Under the pieces are notes generated by a model. The model searched no databases. It was not told the origin of the DNA and saw only the letters and a list, made by a program, of their open reading frames with translations. From Mycobacterium sp. GA-1199 (GTDB lineage Bacteria; Actinomycetota; Actinomycetes; Mycobacteriales; Mycobacteriaceae), in NCBI RefSeq assembly GCF_001500045.1, contig NZ_LQIX01000010.1, positions 50,622-114,621 of the forward strand: a stretch of 64,000 nt of DNA. Reading direction: 5' to 3'. This document shows, piece after piece, positions 28,070-36,500 of the stretch. The position numbers and the translations under genes are program-made. Numbering within the stretch: position 1 is the first letter of the stretch; every line of letters begins with the position of its first letter.

Positions 28070-28978
28070 GTGGACCGGATCCGGTGGGGCGGCGCGACAC
28101 TCACACGTGCGGTGGAGTGGCAGGTCGACAGCCTCCCGAGGGCGATCTTTCCGCACACTCCCGCGCAGGCCTGGGACGACCATGCCGACGAGCTCTCCCC
28201 GACCTACTGGACTGACGCCGGATGGCGCATCGCCCTGCAGATCTGGGCGATCCAGGTCGACGGCCTGACGGTGCTGATCGACACCGGCGCGGGCAACGGC
28301 AAGAGCCGGCCGCGGATGGCGGTGCTCTCTGGCCTGCAGACCGAGTTCCTTTCCGCGTTGTCCGCCGCGGGATTCGACCCCGCCGACGTGGATGTGGTCG
28401 TCAACACGCACCTGCATTTCGACCACGTCGGCTGGAATACTTTGTGGAGCAACGGTTCCTGGGTGCCGACGTTTCCCAACGCCCGCTATCTGGTACCCGA
28501 GGCCGACTACCGTCATTTCGGGCCCGACGGCCCCGCGTACTCGACGACGCCGCGTACAGAGGACGACGAATCCGTTCAGCGACACGTCCGAACGGTGTTC
28601 GAGGACAGTGTTTCCCCGGTGCAGGAGCAGATGGAACTGTGGTCGGGGGATCATCAGCTCAGCGAATCGCTGTGGCTGCGCCCGGCGCCGGGTCACACCC
28701 CGGGATCGTCGGTGGTCTGGCTCGACGCCGGCCGGCCCGCGGTGTTCGTCGGCGATCTGACGCACTGCCCCATCCAGGTTCAGCGACCGGACGATCCCTG
28801 CGCCTGGGACGAGGACTTCAGAGAGGCTGCGACAACACGCAAGCGCGTCCTCACCGAGGCGTCGCGGCGGCGCGCTGCGGTGGTGCCCGCGCACTATCCC
28901 GGTCACGGCGGCGCCACCGTCGTCGCCCGCGGTGACGCATTCATGTTCGACGACTGGCTCCCGTTTCCGTCGATCTGA
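28070..28978 (+). CDS. MBL-fold metallo-hydrolase
   Basis: 302 aa from GTG 28070; the in-frame open reading upstream overlaps embB and is rejected. The metallo-beta-lactamase signature is VNTHLHFDHVG (HxHxDH, two-zinc site), with further ligands expected in APGHTPGSSVVW, FVGDLTHCP and VPAHYPGHGG. The N-terminal part, IDTGAGNGKSRPRM, is typical of the AttM/quorum-quenching-lactonase-like branch and of arylsulfatase-like hydrolases. The substrate is unknown. It follows embB by 35 bases and could be co-transcribed. Confidence 0.85.
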   Translation: MDRIRWGGATLTRAVEWQVDSLPRAIFPHTPAQAWDDHADELSPTYWTDAGWRIALQIWAIQVDGLTVLIDTGAGNGKSRPRMAVLSGLQTEFLSALSAAGFDPADVDVVVNTHLHFDHVGWNTLWSNGSWVPTFPNARYLVPEADYRHFGPDGPAYSTTPRTEDDESVQRHVRTVFEDSVSPVQEQMELWSGDHQLSESLWLRPAPGHTPGSSVVWLDAGRPAVFVGDLTHCPIQVQRPDDPCAWDEDFREAATTRKRVLTEASRRRAAVVPAHYPGHGGATVVARGDAFMFDDWLPFPSI

Positions 28979-29021
28979 ATTTCACAAATCAACTGACGGC
29001 GAGGTAAAGCCTCTGCTAGTA

Positions 29022-29061
29022 GTAATTTGAAGCTGCTCGAAATGCTTCGGTAGCAAATTAC
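29022..29061. promoter_or_regulatory. Inverted repeat upstream of folE, candidate operator with promoter
   Basis: GTAATTTG (29022-29029) and CAAATTAC (29054-29061) are perfect complements with centres 32 bp apart, about three helical turns. The block is AT-rich against its surroundings. TTGAAG (29027-29032) and TAGCAA (29051-29056), 18 bases apart, resemble a -35/-10 pair overlapping both arms, so a bound dimer would block RNA polymerase. The folE ATG follows 36 bases later with AGGAGG five bases before it. Confidence 0.45.
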
Positions 29062-29097
29062 ATTGTGGCGCTTTCTGTATGCGGTGAGGAGGCATTG

Positions 29098-29721
29098 ATG
29101 TTGCAGACTCCCGAAGCGCCGCATTCCGGAAACGGTCAACTACCGCGGGCCCGCGTATTCGATCAGGAGGCAGTCGAAGCCGCCATTTTCGATCTGCTCG
29201 TCGCCATTGGTGAAGATCCTCACCGCGACGGGCTGCGCGACACTCCTGCACGCGTCGCGCGGGCATATCAGGAGACTTTTGCAGGTCTGTATGCCGATCC
29301 CGACGACGTTCTCACGACGATGTTTGATGAGCACCATGGCGAACTCGTGCTCATCAAGCAAATTCCGATGTACTCCACATGTGAACATCACCTGGTTTCT
29401 TTCCACGGAGTCGCCCATGTCGGCTACCTTCCCGGCGAGGACGGCCGCGTCACCGGCCTGTCGAAAATAGCGCGTCTGGTCGACCTGTATGCCAGGCGCC
29501 CGCAGGTGCAGGAACGACTGACCGGGCAAATAGCCGAGGCGGTCATGAACAAATTGCATCCTCGGGGCGTAATTGTCGTCATCGAGGCTGAGCACCTGTG
29601 TATGGCAATGCGCGGTGTGCGAAAGCCCGGCGCTGTCACGACGACGTCCGCGGTGCGCGGGCAGTTCCAGACCGATCCGGCGTCCCGGGCAGAGGCGCTG
29701 CATCTCCTCTTACGAAGGTGA
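29098..29721 (+). CDS. folE: GTP cyclohydrolase I, accessory copy
   Basis: 207 aa from ATG 29098, chosen for the perfect AGGAGG at 29087-29092. Zinc ligands are intact: Cys95 and His98 in [13 protein letters not shown] and Cys168 in [24 protein letters not shown] and the C-terminal TSAVRGQF are FolE signatures. It converts GTP to 7,8-dihydroneopterin triphosphate, the first pterin step. Mycobacteria normally carry the housekeeping folE beside ftsH-folP, so this one is probably a second copy. Codon use includes ATA, TTT, CTT and TGT, which is looser than neighbours and suggests acquisition. It starts a coupled operon with an efflux pump and a reductase. Confidence 0.93.
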   Translation: MLQTPEAPHSGNGQLPRARVFDQEAVEAAIFDLLVAIGEDPHRDGLRDTPARVARAYQETFAGLYADPDDVLTTMFDEHHGELVLIKQIPMYSTCEHHLVSFHGVAHVGYLPGEDGRVTGLSKIARLVDLYARRPQVQERLTGQIAEAVMNKLHPRGVIVVIEAEHLCMAMRGVRKPGAVTTTSAVRGQFQTDPASRAEALHLLLRR

Positions 29722-31193
29722 TCGCGGTGCCCACGCCGAACGCGCCGGCCGAAAGGCCGTCGCTGCGCGCGGTGTGGGCCATGATGATCGGCTTCTTGCT
29801 GATCATCGTCGACTCCACGATCGTCGCCGTCGCCAATCCGGTCATCAAAGAGGACTTCGCGGCGCACTACCATGCCGTCATCTGGGTGACCAGCGCCTAC
29901 CTGCTGGTGTTCGCGGCCCTGCTGCCCGTGGGTGGCCGCCTCGGCGACCGCTTCGGCCCGAAGAGCCTGTACGTCGCCGGCCTTGCGGCGTTCACGCTCG
30001 CGTCGCTGTGGTGCGGGGTGTCCGAGTCGATCGGGATGCTGATCGCCGGGCGGGTCGCCCAAGGCATTGGCGCGGCGCTGATGACACCACAGACGCTGTC
30101 CGCGGTCACCCGCATCTTCCCGGCCCAGCACCGCGGCGTTCCCATGAGCCTCTGGGGTGCGACAGCGGCTGTCGGCCTACTGATCGGTCCGGTGGCCGGT
30201 GGACTGCTGGTGGACACGTTGGGCTGGCGCTGGATCTTCCTTGTCAACATTCCGATCGGCGCCGCGGGACTTGTGCTGGCGCTTCGACTGATTCCCGCCC
30301 TGCCCGCGCGACCGCATCGACTCGACGCGCTCGGCGTGCTGCTGTCCGGGACCGGTATCTGCCTGATCGTCTTCGCGCTGCAGGAGGGCCGTCATCACGA
30401 GTGGGGGCCGACGACTTGGATCGCGATCGCCGGCGGATGCGTATTCCTGGCGGGTTTCGTTGTGTGGCAGGCGATTCAGCGTTCGGAGCCGTTGGTACCC
30501 CTGGACCTGTTCCGCCACCGCGACTTCGTCCTGTCGAATCTCGGCATCGCGCTGATCAGCTTCACGATCGTCGCGTTCGCGGTTCCGCTGATGTTCTATC
30601 TGCAAGACGTGCGCGGTATGTCCGCAACGCATGCGGGCCTGGTGACGGCCCCGATGGCTGTCGCGACCGGTGTCGGGGCCCCGATCGTCGGAAGGCTCGT
30701 CGACCGCGTCGCGCCACGGTCCATCGTGTGCCCCGGCTTCACGCTGACGGCCGTCGCGTTGATCTGGCTTGCGCTGGAGATGAACCAGTCGGCACCGGTC
30801 TGGCGAATGACGTTGCCGCTCATGCTCATCGGTGCCGCGGGTGCACTCACGTGGGAACCGTTGGCTGTCATCGCATCCAGGACGCTGCCCGACGATCTGG
30901 CCGGCGCGGGCTCGGCCGCCTTCAACACGATTCGACAGGTCGGGGCCGCGCTCGGCAGCGCGAGCATCGCCGCATTGTTGGCAGCCGTGGCCGACATCGA
31001 GTCCCATGATGCTGCAGAACCGGCGCCGGCGTTGTCCACAACCGCCGCCATCGAGGCGATGTCGCACTCGATGCTGTTGCCCGCGGCGGCGGCGGGGATC
31101 GGTGCGATTGCGGCGTTCTTCTTCACCGGCCTTTCCCCGCGAGCCGTCCAAGCCGTGAGCCACTCCGAGAGAAATGTGAGCACTGCGCCATGA
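29718..31193 (+). CDS. DHA2-family (EmrB/QacA-type) MFS drug exporter
   Basis: 491 aa from GTG 29718, which overlaps the folE stop by four bases (GTGA); a longer frame from 29598 is rejected. About 14 predicted membrane helices. The DHA2 motif D1 is [15 protein letters not shown], motif A is [11 protein letters not shown], and motif C-like sequence is [20 protein letters not shown]. Proton-driven export of amphipathic compounds or drugs is expected. Position between a pterin-forming enzyme and a pterin/flavin-type reductase suggests a pteridine-like or antifolate cargo, which is inference. The stop overlaps the next gene by ATGA. Confidence 0.9.
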   Translation: MIAVPTPNAPAERPSLRAVWAMMIGFLLIIVDSTIVAVANPVIKEDFAAHYHAVIWVTSAYLLVFAALLPVGGRLGDRFGPKSLYVAGLAAFTLASLWCGVSESIGMLIAGRVAQGIGAALMTPQTLSAVTRIFPAQHRGVPMSLWGATAAVGLLIGPVAGGLLVDTLGWRWIFLVNIPIGAAGLVLALRLIPALPARPHRLDALGVLLSGTGICLIVFALQEGRHHEWGPTTWIAIAGGCVFLAGFVVWQAIQRSEPLVPLDLFRHRDFVLSNLGIALISFTIVAFAVPLMFYLQDVRGMSATHAGLVTAPMAVATGVGAPIVGRLVDRVAPRSIVCPGFTLTAVALIWLALEMNQSAPVWRMTLPLMLIGAAGALTWEPLAVIASRTLPDDLAGAGSAAFNTIRQVGAALGSASIAALLAAVADIESHDAAEPAPALSTTAAIEAMSHSMLLPAAAAGIGAIAAFFFTGLSPRAVQAVSHSERNVSTAP

Positions 31194-31942
31194 CCGCTGT
31201 CGCCGCGAGGCCACCGTCGGCTCTGCACGAGGTGGAGACGCTCACCGATGACGCGCTGCGCGACCTGCTCGCCTATCCCGAAACCCCGACCGCTCCAAGG
31301 CTTCGGGCGAATTTCATCGCGAGCATCGACGGCGCCGTGACGCTCGACGGCGCCGGCCGCAAGCTGGGTACGCCGACAGACCGACGGGTCTTCGCCCGGT
31401 TGCGTGAAGTCGCCGACGTGATCCTGGTGGGTGCGACCACCGCAGCGTCCAAACCGTATGCCGATCTGCGTGTCGATGCGAACTCGCTGGGATGGCGGCT
31501 CGCCCACGGGCTGGCGTCGGCATTGCGGTTGGTCGTCGTCTCCAGTCGAGGTGTGATCCCGTCTCATCTGCTTACGGCGACGGTTCCGCCCATCGTGTTG
31601 GTCTCTGCGAGTGCCCCGAGTTCAGCGCGGCGAGCGCTGGAAGCGTCGGGGGCGGTGGTGTGCGAGATGGCGGAGGGGCGAATCGACTCTGCCGCAATAC
31701 GTCGCGCCCTTGGCGATCTGGGTCTGCACCGGGTGCTGGTGGAGGGCGGGCCGACGCTGTTCTCCCACCTGGTCGCAGACGACGAGATCGACGAGTTGTG
31801 CCTCACCACCAGCCCGATGATGGTGGCGGGTCCCGCGCGCCGGATCGCCGCCACACCCGCGCATGTCGAGCTCCATATGCGGCGCAGCGACGTGCTGCTC
31901 GGCGACGACGGCACCGTCATCGTCCGATGGGTTCGGCGCTGA
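31190..31942 (+). CDS. RibD C-terminal-domain reductase (pyrimidine/dihydrofolate reductase-like)
   Basis: 250 aa, entirely one RibD_C/DHFR-like domain. NFIASIDGAVTLDGAGRKLG is the substrate/NADPH strand-loop, VILVGATTAASKPYADLR follows, and VLVEGGPTLFSHLV holds the NADPH-binding EGG motif. There is no deaminase domain, so it is not the housekeeping riboflavin RibD. A known relative, M. tuberculosis Rv2671, reduces dihydrofolate and can substitute for DHFR. The four-base overlap with the MFS gene and linkage to folE favour a pterin or folate substrate, but a 5-amino-uracil substrate is not excluded. Confidence 0.85.
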   Translation: MTAVAARPPSALHEVETLTDDALRDLLAYPETPTAPRLRANFIASIDGAVTLDGAGRKLGTPTDRRVFARLREVADVILVGATTAASKPYADLRVDANSLGWRLAHGLASALRLVVVSSRGVIPSHLLTATVPPIVLVSASAPSSARRALEASGAVVCEMAEGRIDSAAIRRALGDLGLHRVLVEGGPTLFSHLVADDEIDELCLTTSPMMVAGPARRIAATPAHVELHMRRSDVLLGDDGTVIVRWVRR

Positions 31943-31943
31943 C

Positions 31944-32022
31944 TGCACGCTCGCGCGGCGACGAACGTGCGCTAAGCGTCGAAATTTCGCGGCGTGTCGT
32001 GTGCAGACATGCACGCTCGCGC
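31944..32022. repeat. Short repeats in the ribD-like/accD4 gap
   Basis: TGCACGCTCGCGC occurs at 31944-31956 and again at 32010-32022, flanking the perfect palindrome CGAAATTTCG (31980-31989). The 92-base gap lies between convergent genes. The layout resembles a dispersed mycobacterial intergenic repeat unit and may also act as a terminator. Copy number in the genome cannot be seen from this window. Confidence 0.45.
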
Positions 32023-32034
32023 AACAGAGGGGGA

Positions 32035-33585
32035 CTAGATCGGGGTCAGGCCGTGCTTGCGTTGCACACGGGTGATCTGCTTGTCGCGCAACAGGTTCAA
32101 CGATTTACGCAGTAACAGCCGGGTCTCGTGCGGCTGGATCACCGCGTCGATGAAGCCTCGCTCGGCGGCGATCCACGGCGTGGCCATGTTGAGGTTGTAA
32201 CCCTCGATGAAGTCGGCGCGGATCTTCTGCACCTCCGGCGCCGTCGGATCCGGGAACCGCTTCACCAGCAGCTGGGCCGCGCCCTCGGCACCGATCACCG
32301 CGATGCGCGCGGTCGGCCAGGCGAAGTTCAGGTCCGCCGAGAGCTGCTTGGATCCCATCACCGCGTATGCGCCGCCGTAGGACTTGCGAATCGTGATGGT
32401 CACCTTCGGCACGTCTGCCTCGACGACGGCGTTCAGGAAGCGGCCACCGCGCTTGATGATGCCGCCCTTCTCCTGCTGGACACCCGGCATGAAGCCCGGC
32501 GTATCGACGACGAAAACCAAAGGCAGGTTGTAGGAGTCGCAGAACCGGATGAACCGTGCCGCCTTGTCGGAGGCCTCGTTGTCGATCGACCCGGACAAGT
32601 GCATCGGCTGGTTGGCGACCACCCCGACCGGGCGGCCGTCGACCCGCGCGAACGCGGTGATGATCGCCGGGCCCTGCTGCTCGGCCACATCGAACACGTC
32701 CCCGTCGTCGAAGATCCGCAGCAGGATCTCGTGCATGTCGTAGGCCATGTTGTCGCTGTCCGGCACGATCGAGTCGAGCTCGTAATCGTGCGGTGTGAGC
32801 TCGGGCTCCAGACCGGGGTTGACGATCGGCGGATCGTCGAATGTGTTGGCGGGCAGAAACTCCAGGTAATCGCGCACGTACTGGAACGCCGCGGCCTCGC
32901 TCTCCACCACCTGGTGGATGTTGCCGTACCGGGCCTGGGCATCGGCGCCGCCGAGCTCGTCGAGCGAGACGTCCTCACCGGTGACGTCCTTGATCACGTC
33001 CGGTCCGGTGACGAACATGTAGCCCTGGTCGCGGACGGCCACCACCAGATCGGTCTGGATCGGCGAATACACCGCTCCGCCCGCGCATTTGCCGAGGATG
33101 ATCGAGATCTCGGGGACCAGCCCGCGAAGCAGTTCGTGGCGGCGCCCCAGCTCGGCGTACCACGCCAGCGACGTCACGGCGTCCTGGATCCGCGCGCCCG
33201 CCGAATCGTTGATGCCGATGATCGGGCAGCCGACCATGGCCACCCACTCCATCAGCTTGGCCACCTTGCGGCCGAAGATCTCACCGACCGAGCCCTGGAA
33301 CACCGTCTGGTCGTGGCTGAACACGCCGACCGGCCTGCCGTTGATCCTGGCGTGCCCGGTCACCACCCCGTCGCCGAACAACGCGTTCGGATCGCCGGGC
33401 GTCTTGGCCAGCGCGCCGATCTCCAAGAAGCTGCCCGGGTCGACCAGAGCGTGGATCCGCGCGCGGGCGCTCGGGATGCCCTTCCTCTCCCGCTTGGCGA
33501 CCGCCTTCTCCCCACCGGGCTCCTTCGCCTGCTCCAGCTTCTCGTGGAGTTCGGCGAGCAGTTCTGCGGTGGTTTTGGTCGTCAC
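32035..33585 (-). CDS. accD4: Acyl-CoA carboxylase beta subunit AccD4
   Basis: 516 aa; Rv3799c has 522. Both halves of the carboxyltransferase are present: the acyl-CoA/biotin domain with [14 protein letters not shown] and [11 protein letters not shown], and the second with [15 protein letters not shown] and [14 protein letters not shown], giving the two oxyanion-hole glycine sets. With AccA3 and AccD5/AccE5 it carboxylates the C24-C26 acyl-CoA that becomes the alpha branch of mycolic acids and supplies it to Pks13. The GTG start overlaps the pks13 stop by four bases, so it is the last gene of fadD32-pks13-accD4. Confidence 0.96.
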   Translation of the reverse strand: MTTKTTAELLAELHEKLEQAKEPGGEKAVAKRERKGIPSARARIHALVDPGSFLEIGALAKTPGDPNALFGDGVVTGHARINGRPVGVFSHDQTVFQGSVGEIFGRKVAKLMEWVAMVGCPIIGINDSAGARIQDAVTSLAWYAELGRRHELLRGLVPEISIILGKCAGGAVYSPIQTDLVVAVRDQGYMFVTGPDVIKDVTGEDVSLDELGGADAQARYGNIHQVVESEAAAFQYVRDYLEFLPANTFDDPPIVNPGLEPELTPHDYELDSIVPDSDNMAYDMHEILLRIFDDGDVFDVAEQQGPAIITAFARVDGRPVGVVANQPMHLSGSIDNEASDKAARFIRFCDSYNLPLVFVVDTPGFMPGVQQEKGGIIKRGGRFLNAVVEADVPKVTITIRKSYGGAYAVMGSKQLSADLNFAWPTARIAVIGAEGAAQLLVKRFPDPTAPEVQKIRADFIEGYNLNMATPWIAAERGFIDAVIQPHETRLLLRKSLNLLRDKQITRVQRKHGLTPI

Positions 33586-36500
33586 TTGGCCTGCTTCTCC
33601 TGATCGGTGTTGTCTGCCTCGATCTGGCTGATCGCCTCGCTCATGTGCGCGCCGACCTTCGCAATGTACGGCTCGTCGATCACCTGGATGTGCTCACCCC
33701 CGACCGGCACGACCTCCAGCTCCGAGACGAACTCGCTCCAGCCGCCGTCGGGTTGGCGGGTGGCGTAGCGCGGCTCGAAGTAGATCGCGTCGTCGTGGTA
33801 GCGGTCGGCCATGTACAGCGTGACCTTGCCGTCGTACGGCTTGATCTCGGCGGTGTCGATGGCCCGCTGATCCAGGTACGACGTGCGCTGGTGCTCGATG
33901 ATGCCGCCAGGGATCTGCACGCCGCTCTGGCTCACCACGTCGAGGACGTACTTGACCTGTCCCTCGTCGTCGAGCGCCTCGAGTTCCTCGTAGGGGATCT
34001 CCGGAATCTCGACATTGAACGTGCGCTCGGCGAAGCGGGCGTAGCGGTCCCAGCGCGCGCGGGTCTCCTCCTTCGTCTGGGGGATCTCCTCACTGGGACG
34101 GACCGCATCGATCAGACCGACGAACCGCACGTCGGCACCGGCCTGCTTGAGCCCGATCGCGCACGCGTAGGCGAGCACCCCACCCAGCGACCAGCCGGCG
34201 AGCATGAACGGTTTGCCACGCTTTCCGTCCGCCCAGCCGTTGAGCTCCAACAGTTTCGGCACGTACTCCGCGGCGCGCTCCTCGATGGAGCCCTCCACGC
34301 GCTCGATGCCGTACATCGGCGTGTCGGGCGGCAACCGCTTGAGCAGCGGCTCATAGACCACCGTCGAACCGCCGGCGGCGTGGAAGACGAAGACCGGGAT
34401 CCGGTCCGAGCCGTCGGCTTCCCGCAGAGTCCGTACGAAGCCGTCGAGCTTGCCGCCCTCGAGGTAGTCGCGGACGGTGGTGGACAGCTCCTCGATGGTT
34501 TTGGCGGAGCGGACGTCGTCGACGGTGATGGTGCCCTCGTCGACGCGCTCGGTCAGCCGTTCGGCGATCTTCGTCGCGGTCGCGTCATCGACATCGGGCA
34601 GGTCGTTGAAGATGCCGCCCGGCGACTTGCCGGTGACGATCGCCCAGGTCGCGAACGTGACGCGTTCCGCGGCGTCGCGCGGCGGCACATCGGAGCCCAG
34701 CGCCTCGGTGACCGCCTCCTGGGTGAGGATCTTGCTGGCGGCCGCGACCGTCGACTGTGACGGGCCGCCTGCGGCGGCTTCGGGTTTGGGGCCGCTCGGA
34801 TCGGTGGGCGGCGGCGGAATCGCCGGGCCGGACGGGTCGGTGGGTGGGGGCGGTATGTCGGATTCCGTTGCGGTGCCCGCACTGGTCACCTCGGAGGCGA
34901 TGCCGGTCTTCTCGGCCAGCACCTGCTCGAGTTCGGCGACGGTGGTCGCACCGCCCATCAGCTCGGCCTGTTCGGCCGCGATCTCCTCGGCGGTCTTGGT
35001 CTTCTGGTGCTCGGCGAGCTGGTCGACCTCGTCGCGGTGCTCGATCGCGTATTGGATCAGCTTCTCGACCGCGTACAGGTTGGCGTCGCGCACCGCGGTC
35101 AGCTGGATCGGCGGCAGGTCGAAGTCGTACTCGACGCGGTTCTTGATCCGCACGGCCATCAACGAGTCCAGGCCGAGCTCGATCAGCGGCACCTCCCACG
35201 GCAGGTCCTCGGGCTCGTAACCCATTGCCCCACCGACGATGGCGCCGAGGCGGTCGCGGATCGACTCACCGGAGTCCGGTGACCACTTCGCGAAGCCCGC
35301 GGCCAGGCCCGCCCCGGCCGTCAGGTTGTCCTGCAGGATCTCCGCCGTGTCTTCCTCCGGCTCATCCGCAGGCATCGCCGAAACCTGTTCGGCGACCGCC
35401 GCTCCGGTCGCCACCGCGACGGGCAGCGCCGCCGCGGTACCGGTGCGGCTCACCACGGCGTCGTACACCAGGGTGAAGGACTCGTCGATGCGTGCGTGCA
35501 CCTGAACGGCGGCCCCACCGGGATGGCGGGTCAGCGTCGTCACCAGCCGCGCGCCCTCGCCGGGCACCGCGCGCTGTTCGGAGGCGACCAGCTTGGCGTC
35601 GGGAATGACCTGCGCCGCAGCGGCTTTCACCAAGCCGGCCAGATCAGGCTCGCCCTTGGGGGCGTACTCCCAGACGTGCCTTCCGTCCGGGGTGGCGACG
35701 TGGTTGCCCGGCATCATCACCGAGCTGTCGCCGGTGAACCGCGCATCGAGCCAGTGCGGTTTGCGCTTGAAGCGGGTCGGCGGGATGTTCGCGAAATCCA
35801 GTGCCCCGGCCAAACCCTTGGAGCGGCGGGGGAACAGCGTGCGGAAGTCCAGATCCTGGCCGTGCACGAACAGCTGTGCCATCGCCGCGGTCATCGAGTC
35901 GACCTCGTCCTGCTTGCGCGCCAGCGTCGCGATCAGTTGCGCGTCGTGCAGGCCCGCCGCCGCCGTCGTCAGGCCGACCTGCATGAGCGCCACGGGATTC
36001 GGAGCCAGCTCCAGGAAGGTCGTGTGGCCGTTGTCGACCGCATTGCGGATGCCGTGGGTGAAATAGACGCTGTGGCGCAGCCCCTTCTTCCAGTAGTCGA
36101 CGTCGTGGATGGTCTCACCGGGTCGGATGTAGCGGCCCTCGTGCACCGTCGAGAAGTAACCGATCTTGGTGGGATGCGGTTCGATGCCGACGAGTTCGGC
36201 GGCCAGCTCGCCGAGCAGCGGGTCCATCTGCGAGGTGTGGCTGGCACCCTTGGTCTGCATCTTGCGGGCGAATTTGCCCTCCTGCTCGCAGCGCTCGATG
36301 ATCGCGTCGACCTGATCGGGCGGGCCGCCGATGACGGTCTGCGTCGGCGCGGCGTACACACACACCTCGAGATCCTTGAAATCGGCGAAAACCGTGTCGA
36401 TCTCGTCGGCCGAGTACTCGACGAGCGCCATCAACCGGATCCACTCGCCGAACAGCATGGCCTCGCCCTCACCCATGAGGTGCGCACGCGAACAGATGGC

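Noticed and set aside
31944..32022. Two 13-base repeats as target-site duplications of an insertion sequence
   Set aside because: Only 53 bases lie between them, with no transposase. They fit a short intergenic repeat better.
32128..33603. Long open frame of about 490 codons antisense to accD4
   Set aside because: Its product is Arg/His/Val-rich with no family motif. It mirrors the codon structure of accD4, a common artefact in GC-rich genomes.
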